Below, piece by piece: positions 45,281 to 53,481 of a DNA stretch of 64,000 bases. The notes under the pieces are model-generated. The model did no database searches and was not told the DNA's origin. It saw only the letters and a list, made by a program, of their open reading frames with translations. The stretch lies in NCBI RefSeq assembly GCF_040549045.1, contig NZ_JBEWTB010000002.1:2494001-2558000 (forward strand). Direction: 5' to 3'. This DNA comes from Endozoicomonas sp. NE40. GTDB lineage: Bacteria > Pseudomonadota > Gammaproteobacteria > Pseudomonadales > Endozoicomonadaceae. Within the stretch, counting starts at the first letter, position 1. Each line of letters opens with the position of its first letter. The position numbers and the translations under genes were made by a program.

Positions 45281-45925
45281 TTATTCTACGCCGTACTGCT
45301 CACGATAAGCGCGGATAGCCGGTGCAAACTGCTGGAATTCTTCCTGGCCTTCCACATAGGTCAGCAGGTCTTTCAGCTTAACGATGCTGATGACCGGAAT
45401 GCCAAAGTCACGCTCTACTTCCTGAATGGCTGACAGCTCACCCTGGCCTTTTTCCTGACGATCCAGTGCTATCATTACAGCGGCAGGTTTGGCATCAGAA
45501 GGCTCAATGATCTGCATGACTTCGCGGACAGCAGTTCCTGCACTGATGACGTCATCGACAATAATCGCACGGCCTTCCAGAGATGCACCTACAATATTGC
45601 CGCCTTCGCCGTGATCCTTCACTTCCTTACGGTTGAAGCACCAGGGGACATTACGCCCATGCTGTTCAGACAATGCCACCGCTGTTGCGGTTGCCAGCGG
45701 AATGCCTTTATAGGCGGGTCCAAACAGAATATCGAATTCGATTCCGGAATTAACCAGTGCCTGGGCATAGAATTTACCCAGCTTGCTCATGGCTTCGCCG
45801 GTATTGAAAAGGCCGGCATTAAAAAAGTAGGGGGACTTACGACCGGACTTGAGTGTAAATTCACCAAATCGAATGACTTCCTGTTGCAGGGCAAACTCGA
45901 TAAATTCTCTCTGGTAATCAAACAT
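45281..45925 (-). CDS. pyrE: Orotate phosphoribosyltransferase
   Basis: A pyrimidine biosynthesis enzyme making OMP from orotate and PRPP; 214 residues. It has FTLKSGRKSPYFFNAGLF at the N-terminus, the flexible catalytic loop FNRKEVKDHGEGGNIVG, and the PRPP-binding motif AIIVDDVISAGTAVRE. It matches the gammaproteobacterial dimeric enzyme. It is read away from crc, as part of the pyrE/crc neighbourhood typical of pseudomonads and relatives. Confidence 0.96.
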   Translation of the reverse strand: MFDYQREFIEFALQQEVIRFGEFTLKSGRKSPYFFNAGLFNTGEAMSKLGKFYAQALVNSGIEFDILFGPAYKGIPLATATAVALSEQHGRNVPWCFNRKEVKDHGEGGNIVGASLEGRAIIVDDVISAGTAVREVMQIIEPSDAKPAAVMIALDRQEKGQGELSAIQEVERDFGIPVISIVKLKDLLTYVEGQEEFQQFAPAIRAYREQYGVE

Positions 45926-46323
45926 TAGCTATTCAACCTGTTCCACATTGGTTAATGGCTGTGCATTTTATGCGCCGCAAGGCTCCATGTATAGCGCAGG
46001 GTAAGGCTATTCATGTCCATGAGTGTATTTTATAGCCAAATGCTTTTTATTATTTACTTTTGCTTATGGCTGTCAGTTAAGGAGCCGCATTTATGCGGAT
46101 AAACATTGTTTTGCCGAACCTGTATTATTTATACGATACAGTTCCCCCATTTTTTCCTGATACTGCCTATTTGGATCGGTCGAATTTGACCGGCGGCTGG
46201 TTTCGACCAGAGTGCTAAGCCGTATCAGGCAGGTCTGTCACGAGTAATGACGGTTAGGCGTTGCTTGTCAGACTTTTGCTTTATGTCCGCAGCGTCCCTG
46301 ACCCGGACAAGGTGTAGTCAATA
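45926..46323. other. pyrE-crc divergent intergenic region
   Basis: 398 bases. It contains a 41-codon frame described separately, an inverted repeat GGTCGAATTTGACC (46176-46189) and a CAGACT/GTCCGCAGC-rich stretch before crc. No tRNA or known riboswitch was recognised. The promoters for both genes must lie here. Confidence 0.4.
46093..46218 (+). CDS. Possible small protein or leader peptide (41 aa)
   Basis: An ATG with a textbook AAGGAG site 9 bases ahead opens a 41-codon frame ending TAA at 46218. The peptide starts MRINIVLPNLYYLYD, is rich in Tyr/Phe/Pro and ends GGWFRPEC. It lies 105 bases upstream of crc on the same strand. It could be a leader peptide, a real small protein, or chance; the ribosome site is the main evidence. 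Confidence 0.35.
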   Translation: MRINIVLPNLYYLYDTVPPFFPDTAYLDRSNLTGGWFRPEC

Positions 46324-47100
46324 ATGAGAGTTATCAGTTTCAATTGCGAAGGCATTAATAACGCGCGAGAAAAAGGCCTGTTCGATTGGCTCAATGAGCA
46401 GGATGCCGATGTTATCTGTCTGCAGGACATCCGTGAGGATGACTATACGATGGAGCAGGACAGGTTCCAGCTCGATGGTTACTTCTGCTACGCCTACGGC
46501 GGCTATCAGAGACCAGACCGGGGCGGTGTTGCGATTTATACCCGTCAGGCTCCAAAAGCGATAATCAGCGGTCTGGGTTTCCCTGAAGCGGATGAAACAG
46601 GACGCTATCTGCAGGCGGATTTTGATAAGATCAGTATCGCCAGCCTGTACGTTCCTGAAGGTCATGACGACGAAAGTCAGAACTTTAAGTACCGCTTTCT
46701 GGACAATTATTCCCACCATCTGAACAAACAGCGTCGAAAGCGTCGTGAGTTTATTATGGCGGGTACCTGGAACATTGCTCATCGCAAGATTGATGTAGCC
46801 AACTGGCGTGAACAGGAAGAAGTGTCCGGCTTCCAGCCTGCTGAACGAGGCTGGATGGAAGGTTTGCTGGGTGATATGGGCTTCCACGACGCTTATCGTG
46901 AAATGGATCGTGAGTCGGGCAAATACAGTTATTGGGAAGATGATTCCCTGCGCAATGACAATATGGGTATTCGTCTGGACTATCAGATTATTACTGCCGG
47001 TATGCGCAGTCGTGTTCTGAATGGCGGTATCTACAAGAACCAGACCTTTTCCAAACACGGTCCGGTGATCATTGATTACGACTGGGAACTTAGCCTCTGA
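46324..47100 (+). CDS. crc: Catabolite repression control protein Crc
   Basis: 258 residues with the exonuclease III/EEP fold. The sequence follows Pseudomonas Crc along its length: RVISFNCEGI, DADVICLQDIR, RYLQADFDKISIASL, LNKQRRKRREF and VIIDYDWEL. Catalytic residues of true ExoIII are missing: Glu in LQE is Asp, the GDxN motif reads GTWN, and the final DH is KH. Crc acts with Hfq to block translation of catabolic mRNAs carrying A-rich motifs. It may therefore control the sugar genes immediately downstream. Confidence 0.88.
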   Translation: MRVISFNCEGINNAREKGLFDWLNEQDADVICLQDIREDDYTMEQDRFQLDGYFCYAYGGYQRPDRGGVAIYTRQAPKAIISGLGFPEADETGRYLQADFDKISIASLYVPEGHDDESQNFKYRFLDNYSHHLNKQRRKRREFIMAGTWNIAHRKIDVANWREQEEVSGFQPAERGWMEGLLGDMGFHDAYREMDRESGKYSYWEDDSLRNDNMGIRLDYQIITAGMRSRVLNGGIYKNQTFSKHGPVIIDYDWELSL

Positions 47101-47113
47101 GAAATCCCGAATC

Positions 47114-47140
47114 AGCTCTCACGCCTGAAGCGTGAGAGCT
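47114..47140. terminator. Hairpin between crc and the convergent ATPase gene
   Basis: A perfect 11-bp stem AGCTCTCACGC / GCGTGAGAGCT with a 5-base loop, 13 bases after the crc stop. It overlaps the last codons of the opposite gene. No T-run, so it may be a 3'-end stabiliser as much as a terminator. Confidence 0.55.
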
Positions 47141-47715
47141 AAACCGGTTAACCAGTCAGACGCTTCCTTTACTCTCTCCCCAATGTTTCTACTGCTGACT
47201 GACAGCAGTTTCTGTTCAGGTATTTCCAGCTCCTGAATGCACCGTTTAACCCATTGATCCACGTCCTGCTGAAAAATCGGGTCTGCTGAACGCATGGCAT
47301 CCTTTTCAATAGGAAAATGATTGCTGGGCAGATAAATGTAACCGTCGATCTGATCCGAGATTTTTCGGCAGAGGTGTAACAAATAAGGCGAGACGGTTTT
47401 TTTGCAGACAGCCATCCAGTAACGCTGGTGAGCCAGCAGGGCGGGCGGACCAAGGTCAATAAACCCGTCAGGGGCTGAAGTATTGAACCATTGTTGCATA
47501 GCTCCCAGTGCTGCCGATGTCATGGCAGTAATCGTGTTGTCCTTGTTCGGGCTGTCTTCCAGCAGAATATCCCTTGGCCGGCTGTAACCCAGATTTTTGG
47601 CGGTACTTCTGTAGTAATCAGCAAACACTGGCCAGTCGGTACCGGGCTGTCGGCGCAGCTGGTTGATCAGGGTCGTTTTACCGGTGCCATGAGAGCCAAT
47701 GATTGAAATCAGCAT
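47119..47715 (-). CDS. P-loop ATPase / putative kinase (198 aa)
   Basis: Walker A GSHGTGKTTL at residues 7-16 opens a small nucleoside-kinase-like AAA domain similar to the NadR/AAA_28 group. An acidic strand end with FIDLGPPALLAHQRYW could be the Walker B region. A lid-like basic segment around SADPIFQQDVDQW and helical C-terminus follow. Substrate unknown. It is the last gene of the minus-strand sugar cluster, 38 bases after the isomerase, across a 14-bp tandem repeat. It may be an accessory kinase there or unrelated. Confidence 0.65.
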   Translation of the reverse strand: MLISIIGSHGTGKTTLINQLRRQPGTDWPVFADYYRSTAKNLGYSRPRDILLEDSPNKDNTITAMTSAALGAMQQWFNTSAPDGFIDLGPPALLAHQRYWMAVCKKTVSPYLLHLCRKISDQIDGYIYLPSNHFPIEKDAMRSADPIFQQDVDQWVKRCIQELEIPEQKLLSVSSRNIGERVKEASDWLTGLALTLQA

Positions 47716-47716
47716 A

Positions 47717-47758
47717 GTTCTACAGTGAAAGTTCTACAGTCAAAGCTCCACAATCAAA
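47717..47758. repeat. Three tandem 14-bp repeats at a gene junction
   Basis: GTTCTACAGTGAAA, GTTCTACAGTCAAA and GCTCCACAATCAAA occur in succession between the ATPase start and the isomerase stop; the last unit runs into the isomerase stop codon. Confidence 0.8.
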
Positions 47759-49403
47759 GCTCAATACCGCCAGCGACATGAACACGTATGTTCTGGGTCA
47801 GAGACTGGGCAACAAAAGCCTGAACAACGTCTTTCAGATTTTCTTCCGGTACATAGGCAACGGTAATGTGATTACTTTGATGCCCCGCCATCAGGTCATC
47901 ACGATCGATGCCGTCGAGAGTACAGTTCATCAGCGGCCATTCGCGGGTGGTACTGTCCAGACGACGCTGAAATTCTTTCTGTGGTAATTCAAAAGCTGTA
48001 CCGGTGCCTATATGCATGTGAACGTCAATGCCCTGATAGTAGGCACGAGCCCACAAGAATTTGCCGGCTTTGCTCTGGCCACCAATGCTGGAACCACCTT
48101 TCGGAAAATACATGGCAGGCTGGCGGTAGCCCTTTGCACCAGCAATGCCGCCCTTGAGGTGTTCAAAAGGAACCGAACCGGAGATTTCAAAGTCCCAGTA
48201 AAAGGTGCCTTCAAATTCACTGCCCCAGCGAATGTCATGCAGAGTGGTTTCAGCGGACAGACCGAGGCTGTCCAGCAGGCGGAACATCATGGTTTGTGGA
48301 ATGGCTGTTCCCATATCCACTTCATTAACACAGGGGATAGGCTTTCCTTCGTTGATGATGTTGCCGTTTTCATCTTTAACCGGAAAACGTTGAGAAGAAC
48401 CGATGGCACCTTCGGCAAAGTCAGAAGCTGCACAACAGTCTTTCAGGCCCTGCTGGTATTGCACGCCCACGCTGGTCAGACCAAAGCGTCTGGTGAAACG
48501 GGCCATGGCGATCATCATGGCGCACTGCTCCAGAACCTGTTCACGAACCAGCTCTGTTGAGCCATCGGTACCAAACCTGAAGTCCATGCCGTGATCGATA
48601 TAAAACTGCAGACACTCTTCACGCTCTTCCTCAGTCACACGACTCATTTCGAACAATAGAGCCGACTGGGACAGGGCTTCGACAGGTAGTCCGATTCTGG
48701 TCAGGGATGCCTGAGGAAACACGCCATTGATCATGCCCATACAGAACATGTCGAATAGCCCTATGATTTCTTTGTTGTTGAGAATAAATTCCCCGACCTG
48801 CTGACCAACACTGCCTGCTTCTGTCTTCATGACCGGGTGAGCTTTTGTGATCTCTTTCAGATAGGACGTGTCGTGTTCAATCTTGCCGGATTCGAGCCAG
48901 GAGCTAAGTCCCGCGTAGAAAAAGTCATCATCAAAGTTTTCTGACCACAGGCGGCTATGCGTTCTGCCAAGACTGTTCAGGGTGCCAGCCATGCATAAAG
49001 CACCCACCAGACCGGGCCATGTGCCGTCAAAGTTGGCCAATAGCAGAATGGGTCCCTGATGATGCACGAGGGAAGGCGCCAGATGATGAGAGTACTGCCA
49101 GGCTGTCATCAGGACGATGAGTGGTGCTTTGGTATCAATGGAGGCCATGACATCAGCCCCTTCACGCTGGCCGCTGATAAAGCCATGTTCCAGTGCTTCT
49201 TTCACCGGATGCGCGCGACGAATACGGTAGCCAAACTTTTCTTTCAGAGCGGTTTCCAGTTTGCTTTCAAAGGCTTTTTGTACAGGCCAGCACTTTTTGT
49301 TGGCGGTGTCGCGCAGGTCGCCGTTGGCGATAAGAAAGACCTCTTTATCCGCCAGTGTCATGCGCTGTTTTTTCCGGGGCAAATTCAGTGTCAGGGATGT
49401 CAT
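47754..49403 (-). CDS. L-fucose/D-arabinose isomerase-type sugar isomerase
   Basis: 549 residues of the FucI/AraA superfamily, shorter than E. coli FucI (591) and only distantly like it. Expected features: N-terminal Rossmann-like domain (DKEVFLIANGDLRD; TAWQYSHHLAPSL), a middle domain with NFDGTWPGLVGALC, conserved acidic residues in the centre (CVNEVDMGTAIPQTM) for Mn binding, and a His in the C-terminal HMHIGTGTAFELP. A ggagag site precedes the ATG. Beside fuculokinase and fuculose-phosphate aldolase it most likely converts L-fucose to L-fuculose, or D-arabinose to D-ribulose. Confidence 0.75.
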   Translation of the reverse strand: MTSLTLNLPRKKQRMTLADKEVFLIANGDLRDTANKKCWPVQKAFESKLETALKEKFGYRIRRAHPVKEALEHGFISGQREGADVMASIDTKAPLIVLMTAWQYSHHLAPSLVHHQGPILLLANFDGTWPGLVGALCMAGTLNSLGRTHSRLWSENFDDDFFYAGLSSWLESGKIEHDTSYLKEITKAHPVMKTEAGSVGQQVGEFILNNKEIIGLFDMFCMGMINGVFPQASLTRIGLPVEALSQSALLFEMSRVTEEEREECLQFYIDHGMDFRFGTDGSTELVREQVLEQCAMMIAMARFTRRFGLTSVGVQYQQGLKDCCAASDFAEGAIGSSQRFPVKDENGNIINEGKPIPCVNEVDMGTAIPQTMMFRLLDSLGLSAETTLHDIRWGSEFEGTFYWDFEISGSVPFEHLKGGIAGAKGYRQPAMYFPKGGSSIGGQSKAGKFLWARAYYQGIDVHMHIGTGTAFELPQKEFQRRLDSTTREWPLMNCTLDGIDRDDLMAGHQSNHITVAYVPEENLKDVVQAFVAQSLTQNIRVHVAGGIEL

Positions 49404-49495
49404 ACACTTACTCTCCAGAATGCCCTCAAAGAGGACATAATAATTCGGCCGTATTTTGCAGGTTCAGAGCATTTCTGGTTCAGGACTTTTCTGAT

Positions 49496-51088
49496 TCAGA
49501 AATTGTGCATCATGGCTTTGTACTTCAACTGGTCTTCGTACATTTCGTGGAAAACCCGATACTTGGCATCATGAAAAGCCCTGGTTTCTTCCTGCGGCCT
49601 GATGACTTTGCCAGTCGATGACATGGCGGCCATGGCTTCGGTCAGATCGTCAAAGTTGCCACAGGCTGTGGCTGCCAGCATAGCTGAACCGGACATGACC
49701 GTTTCGTCTTCTTTGCTCAAAATTACGTCACAGCCCGTTACGTTGGCATGTTCTCTCAGCCAGAGTGAATTTCGGGTGCCACCGCCACACATATGAATAC
49801 GGCTGATCTGGTGACCTGCGTTGTTCATCGTTTCAATAATATGACGCGTGCCGTACGACACTGACTGGATAGCAGCCATATAGACCCTTGCCAGTTCGCT
49901 AAGATTCCTGTTCAGGGATAAGCCGGAAATCATTCCTTTCAGATGTGGGTCGGCTCGTGGTGAACGATTGCCATGATGATAGCCAAGCAGATGGAAATGA
50001 GCGGTAAAGTGAGGTTCCTGCTTTTCCAGACGCAGTACTTCTTCATTCAGAATATCGTACTCGCTGCGCCCCTGACTGGTGGCCATCTTTTTTAATTCCG
50101 GGTAAAAGGCGCTGTCCTGAATGACATGATCAATCAGGGAACCTGCTGCCGACTGTCCTCCTTCATTCAGCCACATCCCCGGAACCATGGCCCCCCAGTA
50201 AGGCCCCCAGACACCATTCACGAAAATCGGTTTTTTGCTGACGGCCATGTGACAGGAGGATGTGCCTCCGACAATAACCAGAGTCGATTCGAGGCTATCA
50301 CCAATGGTGCCAATGCCTCCGGCGTGCGCATCAATCATACCTGTGGCAACCGTCGTATGGATGGTCAGCCCCAGTTCGCTGGCGGCAACGTTTGTAAGCG
50401 TTCCGGCAGCCTTGCCCGGTTCCAGAATGGTCTGACCAATCTTGTCTTCGGTGATCAGGTCGTCCAGATCAAGCTGCTTGAGCAGCGATCGATCCCAGCG
50501 TTGTTCGTGCGCCAGCCAGGTCCATTTGCAGACCAGAGTGCAGACACTGCGAACATTCAGCCCACTGGAACGATAAACCAGATAATCAGCCAGATCGAAA
50601 AATTGCCCGGCGCGTTGATAACTGTCTGGCAGATGTCGTTTTAACCATTTCAGTTTTGGCAGCTCCATTTCGGGGCTGATTTCACCCCCGGTGTATTTAA
50701 GCACCTCACTGCCGGTGGCATTGATTTCTGCCGCTTCTCTCAGTGCGCGATGATCCATCCACATAATGATGTTCTGGTCATCGTTGCCGGAGGGAGATAC
50801 GGTAACAGGTTTGCCTTCGGAGTCGACAGCCACCAGTGAACAGGTGGCATCAAAACCAATAGCTTTCACCTGTTCCGGTTTGATGTTTGCGTCTGCAACG
50901 GTGGTTTTCACCACACGGCAGACCTGTTGCCAGATATCAGACGACGACTGTTCTACAAAATCTCTGGCCGGGCGAAATTGCCTGATCGGGCGGGCGGAAT
51001 GTGCCAGTTTCTTTCCGGTTGCATCGAACAACCCGGCCCGGACTTTGCCGGAGCCGACATCAACGCCAATGTATAAGTGCTGCCCCAT
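49496..51088 (-). CDS. FGGY-family pentulose kinase (D-ribulokinase-like)
   Basis: 530 residues with the ASKHA kinase fold: YIGVDVGSGKVRAGLFD (phosphate 1), CSLVAVD, the catalytic Asp in GMIDAHAGGIG, and the ATP site IHMCGGGTRNSLWLREHANV. The segment SGNDDQNIIMWMDHRA is typical of the D-ribulokinase/human FGGY branch. It would make ribulose-5-phosphate, linking to the pentose phosphate path. It is distinct from the fuculokinase encoded just upstream, so the locus has two kinases. Confidence 0.82.
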   Translation of the reverse strand: MGQHLYIGVDVGSGKVRAGLFDATGKKLAHSARPIRQFRPARDFVEQSSSDIWQQVCRVVKTTVADANIKPEQVKAIGFDATCSLVAVDSEGKPVTVSPSGNDDQNIIMWMDHRALREAAEINATGSEVLKYTGGEISPEMELPKLKWLKRHLPDSYQRAGQFFDLADYLVYRSSGLNVRSVCTLVCKWTWLAHEQRWDRSLLKQLDLDDLITEDKIGQTILEPGKAAGTLTNVAASELGLTIHTTVATGMIDAHAGGIGTIGDSLESTLVIVGGTSSCHMAVSKKPIFVNGVWGPYWGAMVPGMWLNEGGQSAAGSLIDHVIQDSAFYPELKKMATSQGRSEYDILNEEVLRLEKQEPHFTAHFHLLGYHHGNRSPRADPHLKGMISGLSLNRNLSELARVYMAAIQSVSYGTRHIIETMNNAGHQISRIHMCGGGTRNSLWLREHANVTGCDVILSKEDETVMSGSAMLAATACGNFDDLTEAMAAMSSTGKVIRPQEETRAFHDAKYRVFHEMYEDQLKYKAMMHNF

Positions 51089-51165
51089 CTATAAGTGCTG
51101 CCTGATGCCGAAGAAATAGTGATACCAAAATAGCATATAGCCCGGCAGCTGCTTTCTTAAAACCA

Positions 51166-52584
51166 TTACCTGTCGGGATAAATGGTCTGGTATTTCAGGT
51201 CGAACGCGGCTCTGGCTGATTCAGGGCTTTCAAACAATCCTGCACCTGCCATGGTGAACATGGAAGCGCCCAGTGCTGTGGTATCCGCTTCCCTGAGTAC
51301 TTTAATAGGGATTTGTAATGTATCGGCTTTGATCTGGTTCCAGAGTTGATTTTTTGAACCGCCACCCACCAGAATCAGTTCAGCAGCTGAGAAGTTTCCC
51401 ACCTGTTCAAGCTGCTGAAGGTTGGCTTTCAGCTTGATGCTCAATCCTTCAAGAGCTGCCCTGTATACACTGCCGCGCTGAGTGTTCAGGGTAAGGCCGC
51501 TGATAGCGCCGGAAGCTTTGTCGTTTACACCGGTCAAAAAATCCGGATTGACGCTCACGCCGTTACAGCCTGGTGATACATTGGAAGCTTCATGAATCAT
51601 ACTGGTATATTTTGCTGAACCTTCCAGCTCCGGGTAAAACTGTTTGCCAATCCATTCCAGTACCGCCGATGCCAGCCATTGAACTCCGGGGTTGTAACAG
51701 CCCTTTTGAGCGTCCCATTCACAGGTGAATCCATCTGCCAGACTATTTGATGATAATGAGCTGACCTTTTGGGTGCGTGCCATCAGAATTTCCCATGTAC
51801 CCGAAGATAAAACAGGTTGGTCTTCACTGGCTCCTGAACCAAAAACTGCAAACTGGGTGTCATGACCTGCCGATATCACTGGAATGTCTGGGCGTAAGCC
51901 AAGTTTTTCCGCAGGTTTTGGCAGCAATAAGCCGATCACTTCTCCTGCCTGCACCAGTTCCGGAAAAAAGCTCGTGCTGATACCCAGAGTAGAAAGAATG
52001 GATTCACTGAATGACTGCGTACTCAGGTCTGTCAGCTGTGCTGTGCCAACCATGGTGGCATCGTTGGTCATTTGCCCCGTAAGCTTGTGAGTGAATAACG
52101 AGCTGATAAACATCCAGCCGCAGGCGCTGGCCAGTAATTCCGGGCGGTTTTCTTTGAACCAGATCAGCTTATTCAGAGTATTGAAGGCAAAATGACCGAC
52201 CCCGGTGCGAACCACGACTTCTTCAGGATCAAAGTACTTCCCCAGATGTTGCATGAAAGTACTGGTTCGTGGGCATTTCCAGCTGATAACCGGATAAATC
52301 AGTTCTCCGTTGTTATCGACCAGACCTCCGTCCACCCCGAAAGTAGTGACTGTAATCCCCTTTACCTGTTCGGGGCTGACTGTTTTTACGACTTCCTGGC
52401 AACAGAGGCAGAGTTTTTTAAAGAGGTCATCCAAAGGCCAGACGAGCCATGAAGGTTTTTCTATAGAGTGTCTGGTTGCGTTGGGTTGCGCTGCTTTCGC
52501 TACCACATGCCCAAGGGTGTCAATGGCAATAGCCCGGACATTGGTGGCACCACAATCGAGAACAATGACAACGTCTTGCCTCAT
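51166..52584 (-). CDS. fucK: L-fuculokinase
   Basis: 472 residues following E. coli FucK closely: VIVLDCGATNVRAIAIDTLG at the N-terminus, GITVTTFGVDGGLVD, PVISWKCPRTSTFM, and the ATP/substrate block PVISAGHDTQFAVFGSGA then LSSGTWEILMAR. GGGSKNQLWNQIKADTLQIPIKVL forms the C-terminal adenosine site. It phosphorylates L-fuculose (also D-ribulose) at O1. It is the first gene of the minus-strand transcript, divergent from the aldolase. Confidence 0.93.
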   Translation of the reverse strand: MRQDVVIVLDCGATNVRAIAIDTLGHVVAKAAQPNATRHSIEKPSWLVWPLDDLFKKLCLCCQEVVKTVSPEQVKGITVTTFGVDGGLVDNNGELIYPVISWKCPRTSTFMQHLGKYFDPEEVVVRTGVGHFAFNTLNKLIWFKENRPELLASACGWMFISSLFTHKLTGQMTNDATMVGTAQLTDLSTQSFSESILSTLGISTSFFPELVQAGEVIGLLLPKPAEKLGLRPDIPVISAGHDTQFAVFGSGASEDQPVLSSGTWEILMARTQKVSSLSSNSLADGFTCEWDAQKGCYNPGVQWLASAVLEWIGKQFYPELEGSAKYTSMIHEASNVSPGCNGVSVNPDFLTGVNDKASGAISGLTLNTQRGSVYRAALEGLSIKLKANLQQLEQVGNFSAAELILVGGGSKNQLWNQIKADTLQIPIKVLREADTTALGASMFTMAGAGLFESPESARAAFDLKYQTIYPDR

Positions 52585-52678
52585 AACTTCCCCTTCAGCA
52601 ACAGCTCTGATGACCGGCAGATATTTCGAGAACGATTAAACTAATGCCTCTAAAAAGAAGAACGTTTCTGTCAAAAAA

Positions 52679-52705
52679 TCAAGATGACCTATCCCCTGAT
52701 CTTGA
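52679..52705. promoter_or_regulatory. Inverted repeat in the fucK-fucA divergent promoter region
   Basis: TCAAGAT and ATCTTGA are separated by 13 bases, midway between the two divergent gene starts. This suits a dimeric regulator controlling both arms. No regulator gene lies in the cluster, so the binding protein is unknown. Confidence 0.35.
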
Positions 52706-52752
52706 GACCCCAGACACAATGCCTGTTTTGTTACAGAGAGGAGTTTGTTTTT

Positions 52753-53403
52753 ATGCACGTAAGTGGCGACTTGCCCGGGAAAATCATTGATGCCTGCCTG
52801 AATATGAACCGCTCAGGCCTTAACCAGGGAACCGCAGGTAATATCAGTTGCCGGTATGAGGACGGGATGTTGATCACGCCTTCTGGCATTGCCTATGGCC
52901 AGATGGATGAGAGTGACATTGTCTTTGTTCACAATAATGGTGGTTATGAGGACGGAAAGGTGCCTTCCAGCGAATGGCGCTTTCATCAAATTGTTTACCA
53001 GACCCGCCCGGACCTGAACGCTGTGGTACACAACCACGCCCAGTTCAGCACAGTTCTCGCTATCATGAACAGGGCGATTCCTGCCATTCACTACATGATC
53101 GCTGCAGCAGGAGGAAAAGACATCCCCTGTGTTCCCTACGCCACTTATGGAACCCGTGAATTATCCGGTCATGTGGCTGCTGGCTTTTCAAAGCGTGACG
53201 CCATCCTGATGCAGCACCATGGAATGACGGCGGCAGGCAAAACCCTTGGCAAAGCCATGTGGCTCGCGGAAGAAGTGGAGACTTTGTCTAAGCTGTACGT
53301 CAACCTTCTGCAAACCGGACTGGAAATTCCGTTGCTGCCTGATGATGAAATTGATGTGGTGGTGGGTAAATTCAGGTGTTATGGATTAAGAGAGAAAGAT
53401 TAG
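52753..53403 (+). CDS. fucA: L-fuculose-1-phosphate aldolase
   Basis: A class II (zinc) aldolase of 216 residues from the ATG at 52753, with a GAGAGGAG site. It matches E. coli FucA through GLNQGTAGNISCRYEDGMLITPSG, KVPSSEWRFH (catalytic Glu), VVHNHAQFST (zinc His pair) and LMQHHGMTAAG. It cleaves fuculose-1-phosphate to lactaldehyde, or ribulose-1-phosphate to glycolaldehyde, plus dihydroxyacetone phosphate. Divergent from fucK; the transporter genes follow on the same strand. Confidence 0.93.
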   Translation: MHVSGDLPGKIIDACLNMNRSGLNQGTAGNISCRYEDGMLITPSGIAYGQMDESDIVFVHNNGGYEDGKVPSSEWRFHQIVYQTRPDLNAVVHNHAQFSTVLAIMNRAIPAIHYMIAAAGGKDIPCVPYATYGTRELSGHVAAGFSKRDAILMQHHGMTAAGKTLGKAMWLAEEVETLSKLYVNLLQTGLEIPLLPDDEIDVVVGKFRCYGLREKD

Positions 53404-53410
53404 TTCTGCT

Positions 53411-53447
53411 GGTTTGAACTCTGTTGGTTTGAACTCTGTTGGTTTGA
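53411..53447. repeat. 15-bp tandem repeats between fucA and the transporter genes
   Basis: GGTTTGAACTCTGTT occurs twice in succession, followed by a partial third copy (GGTTTGA). It lies 8 bases after the aldolase stop. Confidence 0.85.
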
Positions 53448-53481
53448 GTAGGCGTTAATCGCAGTTCGAGGGTACAGGCTT

